Origin: an uncultured Draconibacterium sp.
Lineage (GTDB): Bacteria; Bacteroidota; Bacteroidia; Bacteroidales; Prolixibacteraceae
NCBI RefSeq assembly: GCF_963677575.1
Contig: NZ_OY782038.1
Span: 5,167,001 to 5,231,000 of the forward strand
Length of the DNA stretch: 64,000 nucleotides
Direction: 5' to 3'
Made by a program: the position numbers and the translations under genes
Shown here: positions 1 to 8,085 of the stretch, piece after piece
Layout: each line of letters starts with the position of its first letter
Position numbering within the stretch: the first letter of the stretch is position 1
Notes under the pieces: model-generated
What the model saw: the letters and a program-made list of their open reading frames with translations, nothing else
Told to the model about the DNA's origin: nothing
Database searches by the model: none

Positions 1-102
1 AGAGTTGCCGGTGTTTGGGTTTCGGCTGAAATTACAAAATTAACTCTTTGCAATCTTTGAAATTCTTACTCCTTCAAACCTATTCCATTCTGCTTCAACA
101 CT

Positions 103-110
103 TATCTTTG
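103..110 (+). promoter_or_regulatory. Candidate -7 promoter element for the ferredoxin-nitroreductase gene
   Basis: TATCTTTG fits the Bacteroidota -7 consensus TAnnTTTG and lies 24 bases before the ATG at 135. I see no good -33 TTTG partner. It argues that the more upstream in-frame ATG at 48 is not the real start, since that codon would lie before the transcription start. Inference from one motif. Confidence 0.4.
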
Positions 111-134
111 CATCGCCAAAAACAAACAACCAAA

Positions 135-965
135 ATGATCGATTTTATAATTGACAAAGAGAAATGTACACAATGTGGTTTGTGTGCCGCCGATTGCCCA
201 ACATTGGTGATCAACCCAAAAAGCGAGTATCCTGAAATTAAAGAAGGCAAAGAAGCACAGTGTATAAAATGTCAGCATTGTCTGGCAATTTGTCCAACTG
301 CAGCGCTTTCAATTTGGGGGAAGAAGCCTGAAGACAGTATTCCGGTTAAAAAGAATATTGTGGATACTGAAGCACTGGCGCAGTTGGTAAAAACACGTCG
401 TTCAATTCGTAAATTCAAAGCCGATGAACTGGAGCCGGAATTCATTCACGAATTGCTGGCTACGGCTGCTTATGCTCCGACCGGGCATAATAAAAATGCT
501 GTGTTACTTTCAGTAGTCGATAATAAGAATGACCTAAAAAAATTTAGAGAGCAGGCTTACACAGGAATAAAAAAGGCCTTCGACGAAGGAAAACTTCCTG
601 TACAAATGGCTTTCATGAACGACTTTCAACGTTTGTGGTATAGCAAACAAATCGATGTTGTTTTTCGCGACGCTCCGCATTTATTGATTGCATCGGCGCC
701 AAAAAATATTGCCACACCCGAAACTGATGCTACCATTGCCTTAAGCTATTTCGAACTGCTGGCTAACAGCAACGGAATCGGTACATTGTGGAACGGATTT
801 GTGAAATGGATTATTCGTGACATTGTTCCTGAATTAGGCATTAAAATTGGTCTTCCCGAAGATCATGTGATTGCAGGTGTATTGCTTTTCGGAAAACCGG
901 CGGTAAAATATGCCCGCTCTGTTCAAAGTGAAGGATTGCATCTGAACCGCATCAAGCTGGATTAA
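135..965 (+). CDS. Nitroreductase family protein with N-terminal 2x[4Fe-4S] ferredoxin domain
   Basis: A 276-residue cytoplasmic flavoenzyme. The N-terminus carries two ferredoxin motifs: CTQCGLCAADCP (Cys11, 14, 17, 21) and CIKCQHCLAICP (Cys43, 46, 49, 53), enough for two [4Fe-4S] clusters. From about residue 83 a nitroreductase fold begins with the FMN-binding TRRSIRKF motif, and a later segment around PTGHNKN is also typical. The family uses FMN to reduce nitro compounds, quinones or enones; the fused ferredoxin suggests electrons come from reduced ferredoxin rather than NAD(P)H, which is common in anaerobes. The start at 135 is preferred because the ferredoxin begins immediately (MIDFIIDKEKC) and a promoter motif lies at 103-110. 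The physiological substrate cannot be read from sequence. Confidence 0.9.
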   Translation: MIDFIIDKEKCTQCGLCAADCPTLVINPKSEYPEIKEGKEAQCIKCQHCLAICPTAALSIWGKKPEDSIPVKKNIVDTEALAQLVKTRRSIRKFKADELEPEFIHELLATAAYAPTGHNKNAVLLSVVDNKNDLKKFREQAYTGIKKAFDEGKLPVQMAFMNDFQRLWYSKQIDVVFRDAPHLLIASAPKNIATPETDATIALSYFELLANSNGIGTLWNGFVKWIIRDIVPELGIKIGLPEDHVIAGVLLFGKPAVKYARSVQSEGLHLNRIKLD

Positions 966-998
966 AAATGAAATTGAAGGGCACGGAAAGTTCATCTT

Positions 999-1164
999 TT
1001 AAATAGTGCTTGCCAGAAAACTCAGCTATTTCTTTGTCTTTGATAAGAAAGGGTCAAAGGCAAGGCTTTCGAAGGTTTTGAAATAAGGGAGTTTTCTTTC
1101 GTAATCGACCGTTTTCAAACCGAGAGTAACGCAGCATTTGGCGTTTTCTTGCAAAGACTAAATA
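999..1164 (+). repeat. Dispersed repeat family A, copy 1 (166 bp)
   Basis: This non-coding stretch recurs almost unchanged and at the same length at 25921-26086 in the same orientation. Both copies start with TTAAATAGTG and end with GCAAAGACTAAATA. It contains internal inverted repeats: AGAAAACTC (1014-1022) against GAGTTTTCT (about 1089-1097), CTTTGA against TCAAAG, and a small AACGC/GCGTT hairpin. Each copy ends about 111 bases before the start codon of a plus-strand gene (fabF here, aquaporin there). No open frame is shared. It fills most of the 966-1275 gap. It could be a non-autonomous element or a structured regulatory RNA; the sequence does not decide. Confidence 0.85.
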
Positions 1165-1178
1165 AGTGGTTATATTTG
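1149..1178 (+). promoter_or_regulatory. Candidate promoter for fabF-like gene
   Basis: TATATTTG at 1171-1178 matches the Bacteroidota -7 element TAnnTTTG, and TTG at 1149-1151 sits 19 bases before it, the expected spacing for the -33 element. The -33 element lies inside the end of repeat A, so that repeat may supply half of the promoter. The other repeat copy keeps the TTG but lacks a matching -7. Confidence 0.45.
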
Positions 1179-1275
1179 TCTCAATAACACAATAGCAGCA
1201 ACTGTTTTTGTGCTTAAACTAAGAAACTGAATCATAAAAATTATGCACGCCGCTGGCGGTAATGCAGCTTTATTT

Positions 1276-2526
1276 ATGGAAAAACGACGTGTTGTAATTA
1301 CCGGGTTGGGAGCATTAACTCCTATCGGAAATAATATAAACGAATTTTGGGAAAATGCTGTGAAAGGAATAAGCGGAGCAGTGCCCATCACCAAATTCGA
1401 TACATCCAATTTTAAAACAAAATTTGCCTGCGAGCTCAAAGGCTTTAATGTAAAAGAGCACTTAGATCGGTCGGATATTAAGTGCACCGACCTGTTTGCT
1501 CAGTATGCGCTGGTTGCTACCAGTGAAGCTTTGCAAGACAGTGGATTGGATCTGGTAAGCATCGATCCGTACGATATTGGCGTGATTTGGGGATCGGGCC
1601 AGGGAGGAATGGATTGTTACGAAAAGGAAGTAAAAGTTTACGCCAAAACCAATATGCCTCGTTTTAGCCCGATGTTGGGGCCTAAAATGCTGATTAATAT
1701 GGCGGCGGGAATGATCTCGCTAAAGTATGGTCTGAAAGGAATGAGTTTCACTACATCATCGGCTTGTGCCACTTCGAATACGGCTATTATGGATGCTTAC
1801 AATTACATAAAACTGGGGAAAGTCAAGGTTTTTGTAACCGGAGGGTCTGAAGCCGGAATCATCGAAATGGGAATTGGCGGTTTTAATTCCATGCGTGCAT
1901 TGTCGGTAAATAACGAGCACCCCGATTTGGCATCGCGGCCGTTTGATGTAAATCGCGATGGTTTTGTGATGGGAGAGGGTGCAGGAACATTGATTCTGGA
2001 AGATTACGAACATGCCAAAAAACGTGGTGCAAAAATTTATGCCGAAATTGTTGGCGCTGCCATGACATCGGATGCGTACCATGTGGCAGCATCGCACCCC
2101 GAGGGTGAGGGCGCTGCAAAAGCGATGGAATTGGCATTGAATGAAGCCGGAGTAAATCCTGATAAGGTAGATTACCTGAATGCACATGCTACATCGACAC
2201 CCATTGGCGATATCAGCGAAATAAATGCTGTACGAAAACTATTTGGTGAAAATCCGGAGAACCTGAAAATTACTTCATCAAAATCAATGACCGGTCATTT
2301 ACTTGGTGCAGCGGGAGTTGTAGAATCTATCCTTTGTATTAAAGCCATTGAAACAGGCATTATTACACCTACCATAAATACCACTGAAATTGATCAGCTA
2401 ATACCGGGTTCTATAAATATTGTTACCGAAAAAAGTATTCAAACAAAGGTTGATGTGGCTATTACCAATAGTTTTGGTTTTGGAGGACATAATGCAACCT
2501 TGGTGTTTAAAAAATGGAAAGAATAG
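1276..2526 (+). CDS. fabF: Beta-ketoacyl-ACP synthase II
   Basis: A 416-residue condensing enzyme of type II fatty acid synthesis, extending acyl-ACP with malonyl-ACP in the cytoplasm. The thiolase-fold catalytic set is complete: nucleophile Cys164 in TTSSACATS, His304 in NAHATSTPIGD, Lys336 and His341 in KSMTGHLLGAAG, and the C-terminal NSFGFGGHNA glycine loop. Length matches FabF (about 410-420). The ATG at 1276 starts the usual MEKRRVVITGLGALTP N-terminus; the in-frame ATG at 1243 would add 11 unusual residues. No acpP or other fab gene is adjacent, so this may be a secondary FabF copy or one tied to a specialised lipid; primary fatty acid synthesis is the default reading. Confidence 0.9.
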   Translation: MEKRRVVITGLGALTPIGNNINEFWENAVKGISGAVPITKFDTSNFKTKFACELKGFNVKEHLDRSDIKCTDLFAQYALVATSEALQDSGLDLVSIDPYDIGVIWGSGQGGMDCYEKEVKVYAKTNMPRFSPMLGPKMLINMAAGMISLKYGLKGMSFTTSSACATSNTAIMDAYNYIKLGKVKVFVTGGSEAGIIEMGIGGFNSMRALSVNNEHPDLASRPFDVNRDGFVMGEGAGTLILEDYEHAKKRGAKIYAEIVGAAMTSDAYHVAASHPEGEGAAKAMELALNEAGVNPDKVDYLNAHATSTPIGDISEINAVRKLFGENPENLKITSSKSMTGHLLGAAGVVESILCIKAIETGIITPTINTTEIDQLIPGSINIVTEKSIQTKVDVAITNSFGFGGHNATLVFKKWKE

Positions 2527-2808
2527 ATTGGCCTTAATGATCTTCTGTTAGTTTTTATTTTCTAGTTAATGGTTAAAACCCTGCAATTTGCTTTCAGCGA
2601 TTTTCAATTCATTGCAGCTACTTTAGTTTCTATAAACTATTATTTATAGGATTTTGATTTGAGTACAGAGATTTGAGTATTGAGAAGCTTATTCGTGTCT
2701 ATTTTCTTCTCTCACTATTCATTGCTTTCTACTCATATCCTATGCTTTGTTCATTTTGAATTTCATTCAAACTTAAACCTATGTACTTTCAGGGCATAAT
2801 GGTTTAGT
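2527..2808. other. Intergenic spacer, convergent genes
   Basis: Gap between fabF and the minus-strand receiver gene. I see no convincing hairpin terminator or gene. The middle (about 2650-2760) is the loose, drifting near-repetitive type of sequence also seen in other spacers of this window (ttgagtattgagaagc, ttcttctctcactattc). Confidence 0.5.
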
Positions 2809-3177
2809 TTAATCTAACACTTCTGATATTGAGGATTTTATCTCAGGAATATCAAATGGTTTACAAAAATATTTCATGAAGACTTTTTGCTTCATTGCGC
2901 TGGCTATTTCTTTGGTAACATTATAGCCAGTCATCAGGAAGTAAATTTTATCACAATATTCTTTTTTGGCCTGTGTAATAAATTCAATGCCATTCATGCC
3001 AGGCATTTTCATGTCGCTAAAAACAACCTGTATTTCAGGAAATTGATTTAATTTCTCTAAACCTTCAGAGGCAGATGTTCCGGTAATTATATTGTATCTG
3101 TCTTTTAGAATGCTTGTAAACAACATAAGGTTTATTTCTTCATCATCAACATATAATATGGTCTTTTTTGTATCCAT
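2809..3177 (-). CDS. Stand-alone response regulator receiver protein
   Basis: A 122-residue CheY-type receiver domain with no output domain. The acidic pocket is Asp11/Asp12 (YVDDEE), the phosphoacceptor Asp55 (FSDMKMPG), the conserved Thr83 (LMTG) and Lys106 (FCKPFD). It begins 2 bases after the stop codon of the PAS histidine kinase, so the two are certainly co-transcribed and the kinase is the likely phosphodonor. A single-domain receiver usually acts by protein contact or as a phosphorelay intermediate, so the output must lie in another protein. Confidence 0.92.
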   Translation of the reverse strand: MDTKKTILYVDDEEINLMLFTSILKDRYNIITGTSASEGLEKLNQFPEIQVVFSDMKMPGMNGIEFITQAKKEYCDKIYFLMTGYNVTKEIASAMKQKVFMKYFCKPFDIPEIKSSISEVLD

Positions 3178-3179
3178 AC

Positions 3180-5237
3180 TTATTTATTAACTGGTAATTG
3201 AATTATAACTTTTGTGCCTTTATTAATCTCAGATTCATACATAATTTTTCCCTGGTGCTCCTGAATAATATCGTAGGTTATGTATAAACCAAGGCCTGTT
3301 CCCTCTCCGGAAATCTTTGTGGTAAAAAACGGATCAAAAATTTTATTGATTGTTTCTTGTTCCATTCCTTTTCCGGAGTCTTGTATTGTTATCGTAAATT
3401 GATTATCGATAATGTCTGTTTTAATTTCTATTGTGCCATTATCTTTAATTGCCTGTTCAGCATTTACAATAACATTTAAAATTGCCTGGTGTAATTTCCC
3501 TTCGTTCCCCAATAAAACATGCTTTTTTGGGGTGTAATGTTTTGTAATTATAACCTTCGATTTTAGCCTGTTTTGTAACATTATCAGGCAGTTATCAATA
3601 ATCGTGTGAATATCACATTCTATTACCGGCAGGTCTTCACTTCTGCTGTAATGGCCCAGGCTTGAAACAATTTGTGAAGCCCGTTTTATTCCTTCGTTAA
3701 TCGCTTCCAGAAACGGGGCGACTTCAGTATGTTCACCTTTTAATTTACGATTAAAATATTGTTCGATGGCTATGCTGCCACCGTGGATAAAATTTAATGG
3801 ATTGTTTATTTCGTGCGCTATTCCGGAAGAAAGTATACCTAAAGATGCCATTTTCTCCGATTGGATAAGTTGTTTTCTTGTTGAATTTAATTTGTTTACG
3901 GTGCTCAGGAGTTCTTCTTTCTGAATTATTAACTCTTTATTTGTAGTGTATAGTTCTTTAATTGTTGCTTCAAGCTCCTCTGTTCGTTCCTTTACAAGCC
4001 TTTCTAGATTTTCGCGGTATTTCTTAAGCTCCTGTTCATTTTTTTTCTTTTCTGTAATAATCCGGCCAATACCAAGTACGCCAATCAGGGTTCCATCATT
4101 TTCAAAGGTTGGAGTTTTAATTGTTTCCAGAATTTCATTGTGACCGTTGGCGAAAGTTACTTCCGTCTCATACATTAGTGATTTTCCTGATTGTGTCGCT
4201 TCTTTATCCTTTTGCCGGAAAAAGTCTGCCTGCTCTTTGCTAACAAAATCATAATCTGTTTTCCCGATAATTTGTTTTTCCGGTACACCATTTAATTGTT
4301 CGAAACGTTGATTACATTGCAGGTAAAATCCTTCCGGGTCTTTTAACCAGATCAGATCAGGAACGGTATCAAGGAGTGTTCTTAAGCGTCTTTTACTTTT
4401 CCGAAGTTCTTCTTCTGCTTTTTTAAAAGCAGTAATATCTTTCCTTATTCCAACCATACGTTTTATCTCACCCTGCTTGCCCTTGTCGATAATATGGCCA
4501 ATAACCTGGTGCCAGCGGTAACTCCCGTCGGCATGCAATATTCTGGCTTCGTAAGAATAATGTTCTTCTTTTCGTGTACGCATCAGGTTTATCTTTTTGC
4601 GTACTAAATCTCTTTCGTCCGGGTGTATCCTGTTAAGCCATACTTTTCTGTCTGAATTACCTGTTATTGGCTCATATCCCAACATGGTATAATAAATAGG
4701 AGATGCATACCAGGTATCTTTCTCTATATTCCAATCCCAAATTCCAATTTGTGTTGTTTCAAGTGTTACATGCAGCCGGGCTTCGTTTATAAGCATGGCC
4801 GACTCTTTTTCTTTTTGTTTGGTAATATCTGTATAGATTCCGTAAACGGAAGGTTTGGTCTGATACATTATTACTTTTGCATATATCCTGATCCAAAAGG
4901 TTTCGTTATTTTTTCGGACCGCTATAAATTCAAAATCCAGGGAGTTTGTATGGCCCGAGAGAAGTTTCTCTATATTTTTTCTAACTGTCTCTTTGTAGTC
5001 ATCATGTATCGTCTCAAAAGGTCTGATTTTATTAACCGCCTCTTCATATGAGTACCCAAATATTTCACACCATTTATTATTTACATGACGAAAATGATTG
5101 TCTTGAATAATGCACATCCCAAGAACGGAATGTTCAATCATTGAGTGATATATTGTTTCCTTTTCCTGAAAAGTATTACTATTCCTTTTCTTTTTGGGCT
5201 GAAAAAACTTTAAAGGTGGAAATAGGTTTTTAAACAT
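3180..5237 (-). CDS. Soluble multi-PAS sensor histidine kinase
   Basis: A 685-residue kinase with no membrane segment or signal peptide, so it senses a cytoplasmic or diffusible signal. Reading order: PAS 1 about 27-140, PAS 2 about 150-275 (with a PAC-type RWHQVIGHIID stretch), PAS 3 about 285-400, a charged coiled coil about 400-460, a HisKA dimerisation domain with phospho-acceptor His475 in GIAHEINNPLNF, and an HATPase domain with N box (NVIVNAEQAI), G1 (DSGKGM) and G2 (GEGTGLGLYI). The receiver gene follows after 2 bases. No PAS cofactor ligand can be named from sequence. All catalytic boxes are intact. Confidence 0.92.
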   Translation of the reverse strand: MFKNLFPPLKFFQPKKKRNSNTFQEKETIYHSMIEHSVLGMCIIQDNHFRHVNNKWCEIFGYSYEEAVNKIRPFETIHDDYKETVRKNIEKLLSGHTNSLDFEFIAVRKNNETFWIRIYAKVIMYQTKPSVYGIYTDITKQKEKESAMLINEARLHVTLETTQIGIWDWNIEKDTWYASPIYYTMLGYEPITGNSDRKVWLNRIHPDERDLVRKKINLMRTRKEEHYSYEARILHADGSYRWHQVIGHIIDKGKQGEIKRMVGIRKDITAFKKAEEELRKSKRRLRTLLDTVPDLIWLKDPEGFYLQCNQRFEQLNGVPEKQIIGKTDYDFVSKEQADFFRQKDKEATQSGKSLMYETEVTFANGHNEILETIKTPTFENDGTLIGVLGIGRIITEKKKNEQELKKYRENLERLVKERTEELEATIKELYTTNKELIIQKEELLSTVNKLNSTRKQLIQSEKMASLGILSSGIAHEINNPLNFIHGGSIAIEQYFNRKLKGEHTEVAPFLEAINEGIKRASQIVSSLGHYSRSEDLPVIECDIHTIIDNCLIMLQNRLKSKVIITKHYTPKKHVLLGNEGKLHQAILNVIVNAEQAIKDNGTIEIKTDIIDNQFTITIQDSGKGMEQETINKIFDPFFTTKISGEGTGLGLYITYDIIQEHQGKIMYESEINKGTKVIIQLPVNK

Positions 5238-5524
5238 ACTTTGTTTGGTTAATTTTAGCTCATCGATATTTCCTTTTTACAGTAAATTCTATTTATCCGG
5301 GTTTTTCAATTTAAAAAGCATAATACTATTTTAAATTGAAATAGTGAAATAAATTTACTAATTATTCTTTTTGAGAGTATGATAATTTTAAAAATTACAT
5401 AATGAGTTAATGGGGATGGACATAGTAGCTATCGACTGGTGAGTACCAGCTCCAGGCTTGCAGGTTTGATTTTAATTCGTTGAATAATTTCTTTGGAAGG
5501 AATGTGTTTGTAACGGGGTGCAAT
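5238..5524. other. Intergenic region upstream of the PAS kinase
   Basis: AT-rich and without a credible open frame or RNA fold. It must contain the promoter of the kinase operon on the minus strand, but I could not identify a clear CAAAnnTA (reverse of TAnnTTTG) at a suitable position. Confidence 0.4.
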
Positions 5525-5570
5525 AAAAATCCGGTCCGTGAAATTTTGAAACTCACAGACCGGATTTTTT
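5525..5570 (-). terminator. Rho-independent terminator downstream of the DUF3570 gene
   Basis: Long inverted repeat AATCCGGTC-C-GTGA ... TCAC-A-GACCGGATT, with T-rich tracts on both sides. It lies 16 bases past the stop codon of the minus-strand DUF3570 gene, closing the thioredoxin-ApbE-DUF4266-DUF3570 unit. The T-runs would also let it stop plus-strand transcripts. Confidence 0.85.
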
Positions 5571-5585
5571 TATCAGGTAGTTTTT

Positions 5586-6866
5586 TTAATCAACAATAAA
5601 CTTTACCCCAAACGAAACCATTGATGCGGAGAAGGCTGAGTCGCGGTCGTATTTATGGTATTTTAAATCGATACTTTTTAAGCCCAGTTTCCAGATATGC
5701 CCTTTGGTAAACACATCGGTGTAGCTAACTCCAAAACCGTAATTATTGGCCGAAAATTTCGACAGGTCGTAATCCGAGGTATAATATTTTTCGGTAGACA
5801 AATGCTCGTTGTATGGCGCAAAATAGTCGGCTGCCGTTTGGTTATAAAACCGGTACGACGGGTAAATGGTAAACTTATCGGTAATTTTTACCGGAATTTC
5901 AAGGCTTGCCGTGTGCGAAGTAATTCCCCAATCGTCGGTGTAATACCGGTAAAAGGTGCGCAGCGTTACCCTGTGGTTTACAAAATAGTTGAGTCGTGCC
6001 CCCAGCGCAATTTTAAAACGCGAGTCGGGCAGCTGCTCAATATCATCTGCTAAATGGAAGTTCTCGTAGAAGTAATCTTCCTTGTCGGCAAAATATATAC
6101 GATGAAACGGAGTCGCCAGCAATCCATCCTGCAAAATAAAATCGGCCGAAACATATCCCGTCATCCTGCTCGAAAGGATTTGCGAAAGACCAATACCTGC
6201 AGAATAAGAGTTTCGTCCTTTGCTGGTATGCTCGTTAAAAGACGGATCGTAACCGGGTACTACCTGTTGGAACGAGCCTCCCTCATCAGGTCTTAATTCG
6301 ATAGGGTAGAGAAGTTTCCAGGTGTCGAGGTATATATTACCATTCAGCGATAACTCGGTGTTCTTCTCGTTGAACAACCAGGTGCGCCCTCCGCCGAAGC
6401 CAAATGAGGTGTAATCAAACTCAGCAGAAACCGATAAGTTGGCATTCCACAGCCGGTTTCTGTCGTCGGAACTATGGCTGTAATTTCCAACCACGTTTGC
6501 CCATACATCCGATTTTGATGCGCCACTGCTGGCGACAAAAGGATCGGCCTGTTGCTTGCCGTCAAAAGGGTCAATGTTACTCGACGAAGCCGAAGTGTAG
6601 GCCGAAATATTGCCGTTAATCGTCAGTACATCGTCGTCGTTCAACGGAACGGCCACAATAATTGTTGGCGAAACATCGGTAAGTTCTTCGGTACCGCGGC
6701 CACCGGTAACAGCGGCATTCTCTCCATCCTGCTCGTAATAGTTCAGCAGAAAATCTATCTCGGTATGCTCCAGTACACGTTTTTTGTATTCGCCCGCACC
6801 GCTGTCGTTCTGGGCGCTTGCAACAAGCACTGAAGTAATGAATAATAAACTAAATAAGTACTTCAT
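5586..6866 (-). CDS. DUF3570 family outer-membrane beta-barrel protein
   Basis: A 426-residue protein with signal peptide (about residues 1-18, ending VASAQ) followed by an Asp/Tyr-rich body of alternating strands and a C-terminal VSFGVKFIVD-type barrel strand. It resembles DUF3570, which I know as a partner of DUF4266 and ApbE in Bacteroidota and Proteobacteria; the biochemical role is not established to my knowledge. It is the last gene of a tight four-gene unit, 14 bases after DUF4266, followed by a terminator. Residues 113-120 read SSGASKSD, which superficially resembles the S-G-A-S/T flavin attachment site modified by ApbE; that is an inference only. Confidence 0.8.
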   Translation of the reverse strand: MKYLFSLLFITSVLVASAQNDSGAGEYKKRVLEHTEIDFLLNYYEQDGENAAVTGGRGTEELTDVSPTIIVAVPLNDDDVLTINGNISAYTSASSSNIDPFDGKQQADPFVASSGASKSDVWANVVGNYSHSSDDRNRLWNANLSVSAEFDYTSFGFGGGRTWLFNEKNTELSLNGNIYLDTWKLLYPIELRPDEGGSFQQVVPGYDPSFNEHTSKGRNSYSAGIGLSQILSSRMTGYVSADFILQDGLLATPFHRIYFADKEDYFYENFHLADDIEQLPDSRFKIALGARLNYFVNHRVTLRTFYRYYTDDWGITSHTASLEIPVKITDKFTIYPSYRFYNQTAADYFAPYNEHLSTEKYYTSDYDLSKFSANNYGFGVSYTDVFTKGHIWKLGLKSIDLKYHKYDRDSAFSASMVSFGVKFIVD

Positions 6867-6880
6867 GTTTTAAATTGGAT

Positions 6881-7102
6881 TTAATTGCAGCCACATCCGC
6901 CACCGGTTTTACCTCCGTTTGCTCCCGAAGCAGCCTCTCTGTACGATTGAAAAGTAGTTTGGAATTTGTCGATCTTGCGGTCGGCCAGCGCCATATCCGG
7001 ATCGTTTATATTTACCTTTTCGTACTCTTTAAGCACTGTGCACGAACTAAAAAGCATAATGCCCAGTCCGGCCAGCAAAATGATTTTTTTCTTTATCCTC
7101 AT
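6881..7102 (-). CDS. DUF4266 lipoprotein with C-terminal Gly-Cys-Gly-Cys tail
   Basis: A 73-residue lipoprotein. The signal peptide ends in lipobox LFSSC with acylated Cys21, leaving about 50 mature residues. The conserved centre NINDPDMALADRKIDKF matches DUF4266 as I know it, and the chain ends in a glycine-rich tail with two cysteines (GGGCGCN, Cys70 and Cys72). The start codon overlaps the ApbE stop by 4 bases (ATGA), indicating translational coupling. The Cys pair could hold a metal or disulphide exchanged with the thioredoxin gene two positions upstream. The function is not known to me. Confidence 0.82.
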   Translation of the reverse strand: MRIKKKIILLAGLGIMLFSSCTVLKEYEKVNINDPDMALADRKIDKFQTTFQSYREAASGANGGKTGGGCGCN

Positions 7103-8085
7103 TCTGTTTCGATTTTAATATTTTCCGATTGATGAATATTTCCTTTATCGTCAACGATTATACATTCTATTTGAGGCAATTGGTTAACGCGGTCGAGTCC
7201 CACATCAATTCCCATTACAAAAACTGATGTTGCCAGCGCATCGGCCAGTTCGGCCTTTGGTGCAAATACGGTGGCACTGATAATTCCGTGTGCCGGGTAG
7301 CCGGTTCGCGGATCGATAATGTGTGCGTAACGTATTCCGTTGAACTTTACATATTTTTCGTAGTCGCCCGAGGTTACCACCGCACCGTTTTTTATAGGCA
7401 GCAGTGCAAAAGCCTTGTCTTTGTTCATGGGGTTGGTAATAGCCACTTTCCAGTACGATCCGTCGGGTTGTTTGCCCCAGGTATTCATGTCGCCCGATGC
7501 GTTGATGATTCCGGCACTCACTCCTTTGCTTATCAGCAGTGCTTTGGCTTTATCGGCGGCGTAACCTTTTCCAATGGCACCAAAACCGATCTTCATTCCT
7601 TCTTTTTTCAGGAAAACGGTTGAAGCCGCTTTGTTCAAAGCAATGTTTTGATAGCCAACTTTTGCCACCGAGGCAGCAATGGTTTCTTCCGAAGGCATGG
7701 CTGTCATACTTCCATCGAAATGCCAGATGCGGTCCATGGAGGCGTAGCTAATATCGAAAGCTCCGTCGGTCAACTCTGAAATACGAATGGCACGTTCGAT
7801 CAATGCAAAAAGTTCGGGCGATACTTTTACCGCTTTTATTCCTGCATTTTTATTTATCGCCGAAGTTTCTGAATCGGCATCCCACGACGAGATCAGCTTT
7901 TCAATACGCTGAATTTCTTCAACCGCCAGATCAATATAGCCGTTTCCTTCCTGCTCGTTGTTGGCAACAACGGTAATATCGAAGCGGCTTCCCATAAGTT
8001 TTAGCGTTCGTTTATAAGGTTGCTGGCCAAAAACCGACAGCCCCAGTGTTGCTAAAACCAATAGTATTGCTATTTGGCGAACCAT
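7099..8085 (-). CDS. apbE: FAD:protein FMN transferase (ApbE)
   Basis: A 328-residue exported ApbE enzyme. Signal peptide residues 1-20 (ending SVFG) place it outside the cytoplasm. Recognisable motifs: the LMGSRFDITV opening, GAIGKGYAADKA for FAD/Mg binding, INASGD (family form usually nxGGD), IDPRTGYPA, and ADALATSVFVMG whose Asp and Thr coordinate magnesium. The enzyme transfers FMN from FAD to a Ser/Thr in S-G-A-S/T sites of exported redox proteins. It starts on the last base of the thioredoxin stop (TAATG) and overlaps DUF4266 by 4 bases. A plausible substrate in this window is the FMN_bind protein at 54799-55362. Confidence 0.93.
   Translation of the reverse strand: MVRQIAILLVLATLGLSVFGQQPYKRTLKLMGSRFDITVVANNEQEGNGYIDLAVEEIQRIEKLISSWDADSETSAINKNAGIKAVKVSPELFALIERAIRISELTDGAFDISYASMDRIWHFDGSMTAMPSEETIAASVAKVGYQNIALNKAASTVFLKKEGMKIGFGAIGKGYAADKAKALLISKGVSAGIINASGDMNTWGKQPDGSYWKVAITNPMNKDKAFALLPIKNGAVVTSGDYEKYVKFNGIRYAHIIDPRTGYPAHGIISATVFAPKAELADALATSVFVMGIDVGLDRVNQLPQIECIIVDDKGNIHQSENIKIETE

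Noticed and set aside
1756..2187. 143-codon minus-strand frame opposite fabF
   Set aside because: Antisense of the conserved ketoacyl synthase core; no own domain.
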